From Marinobacter gudaonensis (GTDB lineage Bacteria > Pseudomonadota > Gammaproteobacteria > Pseudomonadales > Oleiphilaceae): a stretch of DNA of 64,000 nucleotides. The position numbers and the translations under genes were made by a program. The stretch's first letter is position 1; every line of letters begins with the position of its first letter. The notes beneath the pieces were generated by a model, which had not been told where the DNA came from, did no database searches, and saw only the letters and a program-made list of their open reading frames with translations. Location of the stretch: positions 135,553 through 199,552 of the forward strand of contig NZ_FOYV01000003.1 in NCBI RefSeq assembly GCF_900115175.1. Reading direction: 5' to 3'. Shown piece after piece: positions 27,549-35,020 of this stretch.

Positions 27549-27961
27549 CGGTGCCAGCGGACAGCCTGATGGAGCCCCTCGAAGGCGACGCACCCCACCG
27601 GGTGTCCATCGCAGCATGGCGGGTCCAGCCCGGGCGACGGGGGATGTTCTCCCTCAAACCGGAAACCTGGGTTTCCTGTACCGGTGCCATCCTGGTTAGC
27701 TTGGAGCAACCGGTCGATACGGATCACCTGCAACTGATCTTCACTCCCCCTGCCCACGAGAAAACCCGACACGGCATACGCACTCGAGAGCTGAGCCTGA
27801 TGGTCAAACTGGAGACGCTGCAGGAGGATGGAGATTACACCGCCTCTGTATATTTGCTGAAGGTGACACCGGATAGTCAGTATCCCCTGACACCTATACA
27901 GGAGCCCCCGGAAGCGGAAGTTACCTGGTGGCAGCTCCGTCAGCCGTTTATAACAATGTAA
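27545..27961 (+). CDS. orphan toxin tail (duplicated C-terminal domain of the VasX-like effector)
   Basis: A 138-residue ORF collinear with effector residues about 1018-1153, with roughly 110 of 136 positions identical by eye (shared blocks MFSLKPETWV, FTPPAHEKT, LMVKLETLQEDG, WWQLRQPFITM). It lacks the VasX-like N-terminus and all membrane segments, so it cannot be a full toxin. Its ATG 27545 overlaps the stop of immunity copy 1 (ATGA), so it may be translated by coupling. A single base change relative to unit 1 makes TAA two codons earlier than the effector stop. It may be a reservoir for swapping toxin ends, a decoy or an accessory binding partner, or simply debris of the duplication. Confidence 0.68.
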   Translation: MTVPADSLMEPLEGDAPHRVSIAAWRVQPGRRGMFSLKPETWVSCTGAILVSLEQPVDTDHLQLIFTPPAHEKTRHGIRTRELSLMVKLETLQEDGDYTASVYLLKVTPDSQYPLTPIQEPPEAEVTWWQLRQPFITM

Positions 27962-27969
27962 GGTTTTTG

Positions 27970-29097
27970 ATGAACTCAATAAGTACCCAGTCGGAACAGT
28001 CGCCCCGTGCCGGGCGAACCGAGGCTTTTCCGAGCGGAAGGTTAACCTTTCTGGCACCCAGCCCCCTGCCAACCGGCCTGCCGCCAGTGGATCATGGCCA
28101 TGCAGTCGGAGAAATGAATGTGGGCTACCTGGATTTTGGAGCGAAGGCGACGTCGGTGTTTGGTTGGCAAATGACATTTGGCGGCCCTTTTGGCTTGTTC
28201 TTGCTTGGCGCTTTTGGTTTTCCAATTATTTTATCGGGGCTTGCGATGGCTCATGGTAGAGAACTGGAGACTGCAGTCGAAGTTTTCTGGGAGATGTTTG
28301 ATTATGGGTTCTCGATAGCTGTGTGGGGAGGGCTTTTTGGTTTTTTCATGCTCTATCTCCCACGCTGGCAGGCTTATGCAAAATTAAGAAATGCAATCCC
28401 AACCCGCTTTAACCGCCAACGCCGCGAAGTGTGCTTCGTCCCAAAGGGACAGAACGAACCGATCTTCGTCCCCTGGGAAGAGCTGGTTGCCTGGGTCACC
28501 GAAGCCCAGGGCGTTACCGAATACGGCGTACAGCGCCAGTACGGCTTTGGCATTGGTTTCTACCACCCGGAAACCGGCGAGAAATACACTCTGGAGTTTG
28601 AAACCTATGGTCAACCTCAGGCCATCAGCACCTGGGAGGCCATCCGCGCTTACATGGAGTACGAGGTACACACGCTGAAAGACATTCAGGACCCCTTGGA
28701 GCTTCAGGGGCCTGACGATCCGCCCTGGGAAGGCGTTCATGTTTTCCGCAACGCCCGCAAACGTCTTCATGACGAGTACGGGAACGGCAAGCGGGGCATG
28801 CTCTACCTGATCGGCTGGTACCTGTATCACCTGGTCACCTTCTGGACCATCCCGAACCGGCTGGTGGAGTGGGAGGTTAAAAAGATCAAACGCATGAGCC
28901 AAAAGGCACTTCCCAAGGCCATGGCTCAGTGGTCCGAACCGCTCCCGGAAGACCAGTGTGCCCGCCCCAGCGAGGAACTGAAACGCCAGAGCAGGCGGGT
29001 GCTGGAGTTGCAAAAAGCGGATCCGCGAAGATCTGTTTTAGAGGTCTTTGCGCAGGTTGACGAAGAGTTTGCCGGGACATCCTCAATGACCGCATGA
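27970..29097 (+). CDS. membrane protein, putative immunity protein (copy 2)
   Basis: 375 residues, the same length and register as copy 1 and very similar from the FNRQRREVCFV segment to the C-terminus. Differences concentrate in the membrane part: GPFGLFLLGAFGFPIILSGL for the first helix and FSIAVWGGLFGFFMLYLPRWQAYAK in place of the copy 1 second helix and following loop (compare residues about 112-140). The membrane face therefore could set which toxin is recognised. ATG 27970 lies 8 bases after the orphan tail stop. The stop TGA is again part of an ATGA overlap with a small ORF. Confidence 0.72.
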   Translation: MNSISTQSEQSPRAGRTEAFPSGRLTFLAPSPLPTGLPPVDHGHAVGEMNVGYLDFGAKATSVFGWQMTFGGPFGLFLLGAFGFPIILSGLAMAHGRELETAVEVFWEMFDYGFSIAVWGGLFGFFMLYLPRWQAYAKLRNAIPTRFNRQRREVCFVPKGQNEPIFVPWEELVAWVTEAQGVTEYGVQRQYGFGIGFYHPETGEKYTLEFETYGQPQAISTWEAIRAYMEYEVHTLKDIQDPLELQGPDDPPWEGVHVFRNARKRLHDEYGNGKRGMLYLIGWYLYHLVTFWTIPNRLVEWEVKKIKRMSQKALPKAMAQWSEPLPEDQCARPSEELKRQSRRVLELQKADPRRSVLEVFAQVDEEFAGTSSMTA

Positions 29098-29255
29098 CGG
29101 TGCAAAAGGACATCCGTTGGCGTTTTCAACGACAGGTGCTGCAGAGCGCACTATTCAAAAAGGGTTGTTGGAGCGTTGGCGAGTTGTTTGTGAGAGAGTT
29201 CGCGCATTGTGCTGAGAAGTGGTTGGGGATTGAGACAGTGCGGAAGGATCAATGA
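29094..29255 (+). CDS. small coupled ORF, 53 residues, possible remnant of another toxin end
   Basis: It runs from ATG 29094 (overlapping the stop of immunity copy 2) to TGA 29253-29255, which itself overlaps the ATG of the next gene (29252). Only the first three residues match the orphan tail; then it reads KDIRWRFQRQVLQSALF and ends VRKDQ. The protein is basic, with aromatic and Leu-rich helical character and a GCWSVGELFVREF segment. Two stop/start overlaps argue that it is part of the operon's reading chain. I do not recognise it. Confidence 0.42.
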   Translation: MTVQKDIRWRFQRQVLQSALFKKGCWSVGELFVREFAHCAEKWLGIETVRKDQ

Positions 29256-29707
29256 TCAATCGCTGGCTAATCAACAAAATTATGGATCCGCTACCCATTT
29301 GGTTGCAGGTGGCAATTGTTCTCGCTCTTTTGGGTGCAATTGCATGGGTCTACGCTTTTGCTGCAAAAGACGCCGCTTTCATGTTCCATAACCACACCAT
29401 CCGCCCGATACATGATGTAAATTTATCGGGAAATTGGTTAGGAGGGGCGGCTGCCAGCAATGGAAAAGGTCGGGGCGTCAAAGGCGGATCGATTTGCTGT
29501 GCCCGGATTGATTCCGGAGGAGGGGAGTTGGCTTGGACCTTTGGAGTGACTCAGTCTCAATACGATGCTGGCCTAAGAAAACAAACTGAGAAAATAATGG
29601 TCCAAATACCCGAAAGGCGTGAGGGCGAGTTTTATCTGCATGTTCATATTTTCAGTAATGACGAAGTGAGGCTTTTCTGGAGTAATTCGACTAGCTCTCA
29701 CTATTGA
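29252..29707 (+). CDS. DUF3304-like membrane-anchored protein, possible immunity protein
   Basis: 151 residues. An N-terminal membrane anchor (about 16-36, WLQVAIVLALLGAIAWVYAF) is followed by a small exported-type domain. Segments FHNHTIRPIHDVNLSGNW, GGSICCARI and QYDAGLRKQTEKIMVQIP fit my memory of DUF3304, a family often coded beside T6SS effectors. The anchor would place the domain in the periplasm, where a T6SS toxin arrives. Base composition is AT-richer than in the flanking genes, which fits a recently gained accessory gene. It overlaps the preceding small ORF by ATGA. Confidence 0.66.
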   Translation: MINRWLINKIMDPLPIWLQVAIVLALLGAIAWVYAFAAKDAAFMFHNHTIRPIHDVNLSGNWLGGAAASNGKGRGVKGGSICCARIDSGGGELAWTFGVTQSQYDAGLRKQTEKIMVQIPERREGEFYLHVHIFSNDEVRLFWSNSTSSHY

Positions 29708-29738
29708 TCAAAACAAAGCAAGGAGGCGGGAGCCAAAA

Positions 29739-29855
29739 GTGAAAATAGACGAGTTAGGGTCGCTATTTCCGAGCGGAATCAAAGTGGGGGATAATAATTG
29801 TTGCAGGAAAGCGATTCACTCCAATAATTGCCCCTTTTTTCAGGTGAGCATATGA
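29739..29855 (+). CDS. possible small leader ORF, 38 residues
   Basis: GTG 29739 follows AAGGAGG (29720-29726) at 12 bases and runs to TGA 29853-29855, overlapping ATG 29852 of the next gene (ATGA). It encodes a peptide beginning MKIDELGSLFPSG with a CC pair. The overlap suggests translational coupling, but the spacing is long and the peptide is unrecognised. It could equally be noncoding. Confidence 0.28.
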   Translation: MKIDELGSLFPSGIKVGDNNCCRKAIHSNNCPFFQVSI

Positions 29856-30928
29856 GTGAACCCTCTCCCACGCTGGCATACTCTGTCACAGCATTTCAAG
29901 CGCAATCATTAGATTCTCTACCAGTCGCTCCGACGGAGCGCGACCGATTTGGAGAAGAGCTTCAGCCTGTCGGCGTGTATGCCGGAGTGATTCCTTTTCT
30001 TGGGGCCATTCAAGACGTAGAAGCTCTTCAGGAACACGAGCAGACTGATCCTGATTTCAAATCCAAGGACTGGTGGTGGGATCATCAACGAATTCGGTTC
30101 CTCAACGGCAAGATGGGACTCAAGGTCCTTTTGCTCATTATTCCATTGGTCTGGGTGCTGTCCTTGTGGTTGGCGGGCCCGGCCGTGATGGTTTGGATGG
30201 TTGCCGAAGTTGATGCTGTCAGGGAACTACCTGGATTAGTGGTCGGGTTGCTCGGCATTATCCTGACAATTGCGTGGTACGGCTTCGCGATCTGGGTCAC
30301 ACCCTCAACCACCAATTGGATCATGAGCACCGGCCTCGGGTTCCTCCTCAAGCCTTTCGAAGAAGCCATCAACAAGAAATTGGATAAGACTCTCGAAGAC
30401 GGGTGCAGCGAATTCAATCGCCTCACCGGTCAGGTCCGCATCGCCCTGGGTCGCGGCCGGTTTTTTGAAGCGCCGTTCGTGGAATTCGATGCTTACATCG
30501 AGCGGGTCATTCAGGAAAGCGGGGTGTTTTACCGGTTGATGCTGGTGCACCGCTACACCCAGAAAACGTTCAATAAAACCGGCTTCAGTACCATTGAATC
30601 GGATAAGACCGAGGTGTTGGCGATGTGGGACATGCTGCACCGTTACATGGACGTGAGCCAGCCGTTGCCCGATACCCCTCGTCTGGAGCCTTTCCGGCAC
30701 CTGGATCCGGTGACGGCGGCGCATGACCGAAAAACCGGTCGAAATCCCAGGTATTGGCGTGATCTGGACCTGGAATCCTGGAAGGAAGGCGAGGGCCGGT
30801 CGGAAGTGTACCGGCGACAGGTTTCCTACCCCTGGGCCAGCCGAACCTGCAAGCTCACCCCGAAGCTGGGCAAGATTTCGATGGAAGAGTATCGGGAGCT
30901 ACGGCCGGCGGACGCCTGGCCGATCTGA
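29852..30928 (+). CDS. two-helix membrane protein, distant relative of the upstream immunity proteins
   Basis: 358 residues from ATG 29852 (AGGTGAG upstream); a TTG at 29828 is rejected. The plan matches the two immunity copies: a Pro-rich N-terminus, two membrane segments (about 100-125, LKVLLLIIPLVWVLSLWLAG; about 137-158, GLVVGLLGIILTIAWYGF), then a soluble part beginning FNRLTGQVRIALGRG against FNRQRREVCFV in the copies. Later residues are unlike theirs. It may protect against a different toxin of the same class; that is an inference from layout. It ends 15 bases before the convergent DUF1853 gene. Confidence 0.62.
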   Translation: MSEPSPTLAYSVTAFQAQSLDSLPVAPTERDRFGEELQPVGVYAGVIPFLGAIQDVEALQEHEQTDPDFKSKDWWWDHQRIRFLNGKMGLKVLLLIIPLVWVLSLWLAGPAVMVWMVAEVDAVRELPGLVVGLLGIILTIAWYGFAIWVTPSTTNWIMSTGLGFLLKPFEEAINKKLDKTLEDGCSEFNRLTGQVRIALGRGRFFEAPFVEFDAYIERVIQESGVFYRLMLVHRYTQKTFNKTGFSTIESDKTEVLAMWDMLHRYMDVSQPLPDTPRLEPFRHLDPVTAAHDRKTGRNPRYWRDLDLESWKEGEGRSEVYRRQVSYPWASRTCKLTPKLGKISMEEYRELRPADAWPI

Positions 30929-30943
30929 GGCGTTGTTGAGGGC

Positions 30944-31840
30944 TTACGGCCAGCTTTCCGGCACCACGAAGATCTTCTCCACTTCCCGCCATGGGCCATC
31001 TGGCTCATTTTGTGCGAGCGCGGCAAACAGCAGTGGTACGTGCTTCTGCTCAATGGTGTCCAGAGCGAGGACCGATGCCTCTTCCGGAGGCGCGTCCACC
31101 TGTTGCCAGGGCCCTATCCAGTCAGGTTTGTTCAGTACCACCCAATGCCGGGTAGATGAGGCGGCTAGCTCGGAAACGTAGCGCCACCGGCCGGCCAGAT
31201 GATCCTCTGGCACATAATCGGGAATCGCGTAATCCGGCTGGCGCGGGTAGAACAGATACCCGGGCATGAACAGGCGCGGTGTAATCGGCCCTGAGATGCC
31301 GGCCTCAGCCAGCAGTGCCTGCGCTTCGGGCAGGCGGGTTCGCTGGCTCTGGGTGTTGATCATACGGCTGGTTTTCAGGTCCAGGCGGTCTTTGGCGTTA
31401 GGACCATACCAGCGGGTATGGCCATTTGTTTGCGGAACTCCCAGATAATACTTGATGGCGATCTCATGGTGCTCAAGCCGCCCCTCGTGTCGGTTATGGA
31501 CGACGAAGTCCAGCTCGCCAAGGGTGCGGCCGTTGGCCTGAATCTGTCGGTTCTGAATGACGATCTCCCACCCGAGAATGTCCTCCAGAAGCACCCGGTA
31601 CAGACGTTCAAAATAGAAGCCCAGACGCTTCGGCGGCGTTTCTCGAAGCAGAGGAGGCAAGGTGTCGGGATGCTGGTCCCAGTGTCTGAGCAGAGCCTGG
31701 TAGCCATCTGGCAGGTAACGAGATGGCTCGAAACTCAGGGGCGAGCGGAGCAATTGCGGCGCCTGGCAAAGCCAGGCCAGGTGCCGTACGGCTGGGGTGT
31801 GCAGATCAAAGAGGGAGTATAGCCCGGTTTTTTCATCCAT
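30944..31840 (-). CDS. DUF1853 family protein, PD-(D/E)XK nuclease-like
   Basis: 298 residues, ATG 31840. The family's conserved core is visible: KRLGFYFERLYRVLLEDILG (about 71-90), then LGELDFVVHN (about 108-117) and HHEIAIKYYLG (about 124-134). The order Glu-x-Asp followed by Glu-x-Lys is the arrangement of PD-(D/E)XK nuclease folds, so a nuclease-like or nucleic-acid role is plausible. Function is not established to my knowledge. It is convergent with the T6SS island and divergent from the glyoxalase gene. Confidence 0.85.
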   Translation of the reverse strand: MDEKTGLYSLFDLHTPAVRHLAWLCQAPQLLRSPLSFEPSRYLPDGYQALLRHWDQHPDTLPPLLRETPPKRLGFYFERLYRVLLEDILGWEIVIQNRQIQANGRTLGELDFVVHNRHEGRLEHHEIAIKYYLGVPQTNGHTRWYGPNAKDRLDLKTSRMINTQSQRTRLPEAQALLAEAGISGPITPRLFMPGYLFYPRQPDYAIPDYVPEDHLAGRWRYVSELAASSTRHWVVLNKPDWIGPWQQVDAPPEEASVLALDTIEQKHVPLLFAALAQNEPDGPWREVEKIFVVPESWP

Positions 31841-31914
31841 AGGCCCAGAATACCGTAAACTAGGGGCAAGGTAAGACTCTGAATTTGCGATCGATCCGGT
31901 TTTGAGGAGGCGTT

Positions 31915-32355
31915 ATGCAATATCTTCACACCATGATCCGGGTGAGCAACCTGGATGAAACGCTGCATTTTTTCTGTGATCTTCTGGGTATGGTTGAGAT
32001 CAGCCGGAAAAGCAGTGACAAAGGCCGTTTTACACTGGTGTTCCTCGCGGCCCCGGAAGACGAGGCTCGGGCCCGCGAGGACCGCGCGCCGATGATCGAG
32101 CTGACCTACAACTGGGATCCGGAAGAGTACACCGGCGGCCGTAATTTTGGGCATCTGGCCTATCGGGTCGATGATATTTACGCGCTGTGCGACCACCTTA
32201 TGGCGAACGGCGTGACCATCAACCGGCCGCCCCGGGATGGTCATATGGCCTTCATCCGCACACCGGACAACATTTCCATTGAACTGCTTCAGAAGGGTGA
32301 GGCCCTGCCACCGAAGGAACCCTGGGCCAGCATGGAGAATACCGGCACCTGGTAG
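31915..32355 (+). CDS. gloA: lactoylglutathione lyase (glyoxalase I, VOC family)
   Basis: Isomerises the methylglyoxal-glutathione hemithioacetal to lactoylglutathione. The 146-residue protein closely follows bacterial Glx[19 protein letters not shown] at the start and [10 protein letters not shown]. The four expected metal ligands are present at His5, Glu62, His80 ([11 protein letters not shown]) and Glu123 (NISIELLQ). ATG 31915 follows GAGGAGG. Two beta-alpha-beta-beta-beta units fit the length. It is monocistronic or cotranscribed with nothing obvious. Confidence 0.93.
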   Translation: MQYLHTMIRVSNLDETLHFFCDLLGMVEISRKSSDKGRFTLVFLAAPEDEARAREDRAPMIELTYNWDPEEYTGGRNFGHLAYRVDDIYALCDHLMANGVTINRPPRDGHMAFIRTPDNISIELLQKGEALPPKEPWASMENTGTW

Positions 32356-32452
32356 CCACGTGCAGGCCCTGAATGATCAAAAAGTGATATGATTCAGGGC
32401 TTCACCAACGCTTTCGCATCAGGACGATGCAGTGAGAACATGGAGACGTTTG

Positions 32453-33877
32453 ATGGAAGATTGGCAAGGATGCCTGGATCCCCTGTGCCAGACCGCCCTG
32501 TTACACGCCCGGGAAAGCGTGGAACGCCGGGGCGGTTCGGTCATTACCGTTGAAGATTATCTACTTGCCCTGCTCGACTCCGACCCCTCTGTCACGCGAT
32601 TTTTGCGGGGCTGTGGCGTGGACATGGATGAGCTCATCCGAACCATTCAGTGTGAGCAGCCTATCGTTACCGAAGTGGCCGGCGAGGACCAGCTGTCTTC
32701 CCAGCTAATGTATTGGTTCGCCTGTGCCCGGGAGGCTCGGGACGCGGCGTGGCTGGGTTGGGCGGATCTGCTGGAGACCCTGGTTCGTGCCAGCGAACGT
32801 CTTCAGGAAAAAGCCTATGTTGCGGTACTGGAACTGGTCACCCGCTGGCCGGATTCTGCTCACGACAGGGCAGCCCCACCGGTGGGGGAGTCCCAGAGGG
32901 CGCCCGTTGTGGTTGCCGATACGGCCTGGGTTGAGCTGGCGGAAGACGTTGCCATCAGTCTCGGGGCAAGCCCGTCTTCACTGGTCTGGATCCGAGGGGA
33001 GCGCGGGGCTGGCAAGACAGCTTGGCTCCAGTCGATGTTATCCGCCCTTGAGCAGGACTACCTGGAACTGGATCTGCGGCGTGAAACCGAGATCATGGCC
33101 AGCGAGTTGCCGGTCATACCGGCGCGGGCAAACAGTGTTGAAGCCGGGGGAGAGGGCCGGCGTTGGCCCGTTCTGGTGCTGGATAACACCTCACCCGATG
33201 ATCTCCTGTTGTTGATGGCAAGTCCGGACGGCCTGGCTAAGGCCCTTGTGCCTCGCTGGGCCGGGCCAATACTCCTGCTGGGTCCGAGCGGACCAAACAG
33301 TCATGAGGCGGTGCAGGCACTGCAACATCGTCTGGGACGTGCTCTGGATGCCTTCGACCTGCCCATTGCCAGCGTGGTGCAGCGTCAGGCCATACTGACA
33401 GCGCACCAGCCGGCTATTGAGCGGCAATGGCAGGTCCAGATTCCCCGCACGGTTATTCGTTTTGTCGCTTCCCGTCGGAGCCGTTGCGTCAGTACGCCGG
33501 GCGGAATGCTGCTTTGGCTGGAGCGCGCGGCGGCCAGGTTGAACCTGTTTGCCCGAAGAGGTCCGTCCGAGGCCCAGGCGCTCTCTGCCCAGAGCGATAC
33601 CCTCAAGCGGCAGTCTCTGGTGGCGCTGGCTCGAAAGGAATCAACGGTGGATATCGAGGCATCCCTCGAAGAGTTGCACCTGCATCGAGCGGCCTCGGAA
33701 GTGGCCTGGCATGAACGGAGGGCTGCAGGTACTCTCCGCGAACTGACCATTGACGATCTGAGGCAGGAACTGGAGCGATGGGTTGCAGCCCGGCCCGGGC
33801 CGGTTCACTATAGCCGGCATTATCATCAGCAGGATGGAGATTCAGCGGGTGCAGGATCTGGAAATTTACATTCGTGA
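32453..33877 (+). CDS. ClpA/B-like protein: Clp_N domain plus single degenerate AAA module
   Basis: 474 residues from ATG 32453, 7 bases after GGAG (GTG 32432 is an alternative). The N-terminal 145 residues look like the double Clp_N repeat (LCQTALLHARESVERRGGSVITVEDYLLALL, shown here as ESVERRGGSVITVEDYLLAL, then FLRGCGVDMDELI). A Walker A, GERGAGKT (about 186-193), follows. The Walker B is VLVLDN, with Asn where the catalytic Glu normally sits. A D1-like small domain comes next (FVASRRSRCVSTPGGMLLWLERAAARLN). No second AAA module and no ClpP loop are seen. It could be a nucleotide switch or adaptor rather than an active unfoldase. Its last 44 bases overlap the next gene. Confidence 0.75.
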   Translation: MEDWQGCLDPLCQTALLHARESVERRGGSVITVEDYLLALLDSDPSVTRFLRGCGVDMDELIRTIQCEQPIVTEVAGEDQLSSQLMYWFACAREARDAAWLGWADLLETLVRASERLQEKAYVAVLELVTRWPDSAHDRAAPPVGESQRAPVVVADTAWVELAEDVAISLGASPSSLVWIRGERGAGKTAWLQSMLSALEQDYLELDLRRETEIMASELPVIPARANSVEAGGEGRRWPVLVLDNTSPDDLLLLMASPDGLAKALVPRWAGPILLLGPSGPNSHEAVQALQHRLGRALDAFDLPIASVVQRQAILTAHQPAIERQWQVQIPRTVIRFVASRRSRCVSTPGGMLLWLERAAARLNLFARRGPSEAQALSAQSDTLKRQSLVALARKESTVDIEASLEELHLHRAASEVAWHERRAAGTLRELTIDDLRQELERWVAARPGPVHYSRHYHQQDGDSAGAGSGNLHS

Positions 33878-34223
33878 CCTCAAACCGGGTGCCGTGTCCG
33901 AGTGGCTGGTTAGCCATGTTGAGGAGCTGGAACTGGATGATCGCGAACTGAGCGGGGTGGTGAAGGGAGAGGCCCGATACGAGGGGCGGCGTCTGCGAAT
34001 CACCCTTTATCCCCAAGCGTTCGGGAAGCGATTCACCTCGTTGCTGATTGAGGGGAGCACTGTGCCCTGGAGCTCCGACCTGGACTGCGCACGCAGCGCC
34101 TGGCGAACATTGGACACCGAAATCCGATGCAGCCCCGGGGACTGGAAAGAGGGCGAGCCAGTTGAGGACGGAAAATGGTGGCGGCTGGACCATCGAGGAG
34201 AGCAACAGGTAGTCTGGAACTGA
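33834..34223 (+). CDS. hypothetical protein, about 129 residues
   Basis: I do not recognise it. ATG 33834 (MEIQRVQD) is preferred because it begins a protein-like sequence; the frame is open from 33783 inside the preceding gene, which it overlaps by 44 bases. The product is small, acidic and Trp-containing, with alternating strands and helices (IYIRDLKPGAVSEWLVSH, RRLRITLYPQAFGKRF) and no signal peptide. The overlap suggests coordinated expression with the Clp_N/AAA protein, so the two may act together. A terminator starts at its stop codon. Confidence 0.65.
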   Translation: MEIQRVQDLEIYIRDLKPGAVSEWLVSHVEELELDDRELSGVVKGEARYEGRRLRITLYPQAFGKRFTSLLIEGSTVPWSSDLDCARSAWRTLDTEIRCSPGDWKEGEPVEDGKWWRLDHRGEQQVVWN

Positions 34224-34250
34224 AAAAGGCAGCCCGAGGGCTGCCTTTTT
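34223..34250. terminator. bidirectional intrinsic terminator
   Basis: AAAAAGGCAGCCC (34223-34235) pairs with GGGCTGCCTTTTT (34238-34250), starting at the stop codon of the + strand gene and facing the minus-strand cold-shock-domain gene, whose stop is at 34271. Confidence 0.88.
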
Positions 34251-34270
34251 ACATTCCGATCTGGTGCGCT

Positions 34271-34798
34271 TCAGTCACTCAGAATGGAAACGTTATCGGC
34301 CTGCAGGCCCTTGTCGGCCTCAACAACGTTGAAACGAACCAGTTGGCCCTGACGCAGAACACGGCGGCCACGGCCCCGGATAGCGCGGAAGTGCACGAAC
34401 ACCTCGTCGCCGCTGTCACGGACGATGAAACCAAAGCCCTTTTTCACGTTGAACCATTTAACGGTGCCCTCTTCATTGCCTTCAGGGCCGGTGTCGTCGT
34501 AGCCATCGTCGTCATCATCTGCCTGGCTCTGGGCGCGGTTTTGGGGCCGCGATGCAGAACGCTGGCGTGCTGGCTGTTTGGCAACAATGGCGACGGCGAG
34601 AAAACCGGCAATGCCGAAGAGGACCAGCGTGATGATATAGGCCAGGACGCCGCGGTTGCTACCCAGAGCTTCAACAAGCTGGCCGGCGGCAATCAGGCGC
34701 AGCGGCTCCGGGGTCAGAGAGAGCAGCAGGGCAAGAACCAGGGGAGCTGGAATGGCGATCAGGAGAGCAATAAGGATCGCTTTGGATGGATTACGCAT
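34271..34798 (-). CDS. membrane-anchored cold-shock-domain protein
   Basis: About 175 residues. Two N-terminal membrane helices ([21 protein letters not shown] and [22 protein letters not shown]) are followed by a basic/polar linker, an acidic DDDDDGYDD stretch, and a C-terminal cold-shock domain. The RNA-binding motifs [12 protein letters not shown] (RNP1-like) and VFVHFRAI (RNP2-like) are intact. The topology would hold a nucleic-acid-binding domain on the cytoplasmic face of the inner membrane. The start is ambiguous: ATG 34798 has GGAG 12 bases upstream; ATG 34816 has none; the frame runs open to 34924. It is the reverse order of the better-known CSD-DUF1294 fusions. Confidence 0.85.
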   Translation of the reverse strand: MRNPSKAILIALLIAIPAPLVLALLLSLTPEPLRLIAAGQLVEALGSNRGVLAYIITLVLFGIAGFLAVAIVAKQPARQRSASRPQNRAQSQADDDDDGYDDTGPEGNEEGTVKWFNVKKGFGFIVRDSGDEVFVHFRAIRGRGRRVLRQGQLVRFNVVEADKGLQADNVSILSD

Positions 34799-35020
34799 TG
34801 ACTGAAAATTCTCCATTCTTGTAACGCTAACGGTAAAAACCGGATATCGGGTAAAATCGCACATCCGGCCGGTGAAAACCGCCAATTCCCGTGAAAAGGG
34901 AGCGCTGGCGGGCAAAAGCGGCATGATACCAGATTATCCCGAGCGCTGACTAAGCAACGGCGCAGTCAGTGGTATCGATCACATTCTTCAGAGAGCGACC
35001 CAGGGGAGAGCCCGAAGCCA

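Larger units (their letters stand above)
26003..29100 (+). repeat. tandem duplication, two 1,549-bp units (toxin tail plus immunity gene)
   Basis: Unit 1 runs from about 26003 to 27551 and unit 2 from 27552 to about 29100. Landmarks keep a constant offset of 1,549 bases: TGCCAGCG at 26003 and 27552, the immunity ATG at 26421 and 27970, and the GCATGACGGTGC at the immunity stops (27543 and 29092). No net insertion or deletion separates the units. The junction shares TGC with both ends, as expected of a short-homology duplication. Identity is high in the second half of the immunity gene and falls around 26740-26860 versus 28289-28409. Confidence 0.92.

Noticed and set aside
26003..29100. Insertion sequence or integron as cause of the repeat
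   Set aside because: No transposase, terminal inverted repeats, attC-like sites or target duplications at the unit ends; a simple tandem duplication with a three-base junction explains it.
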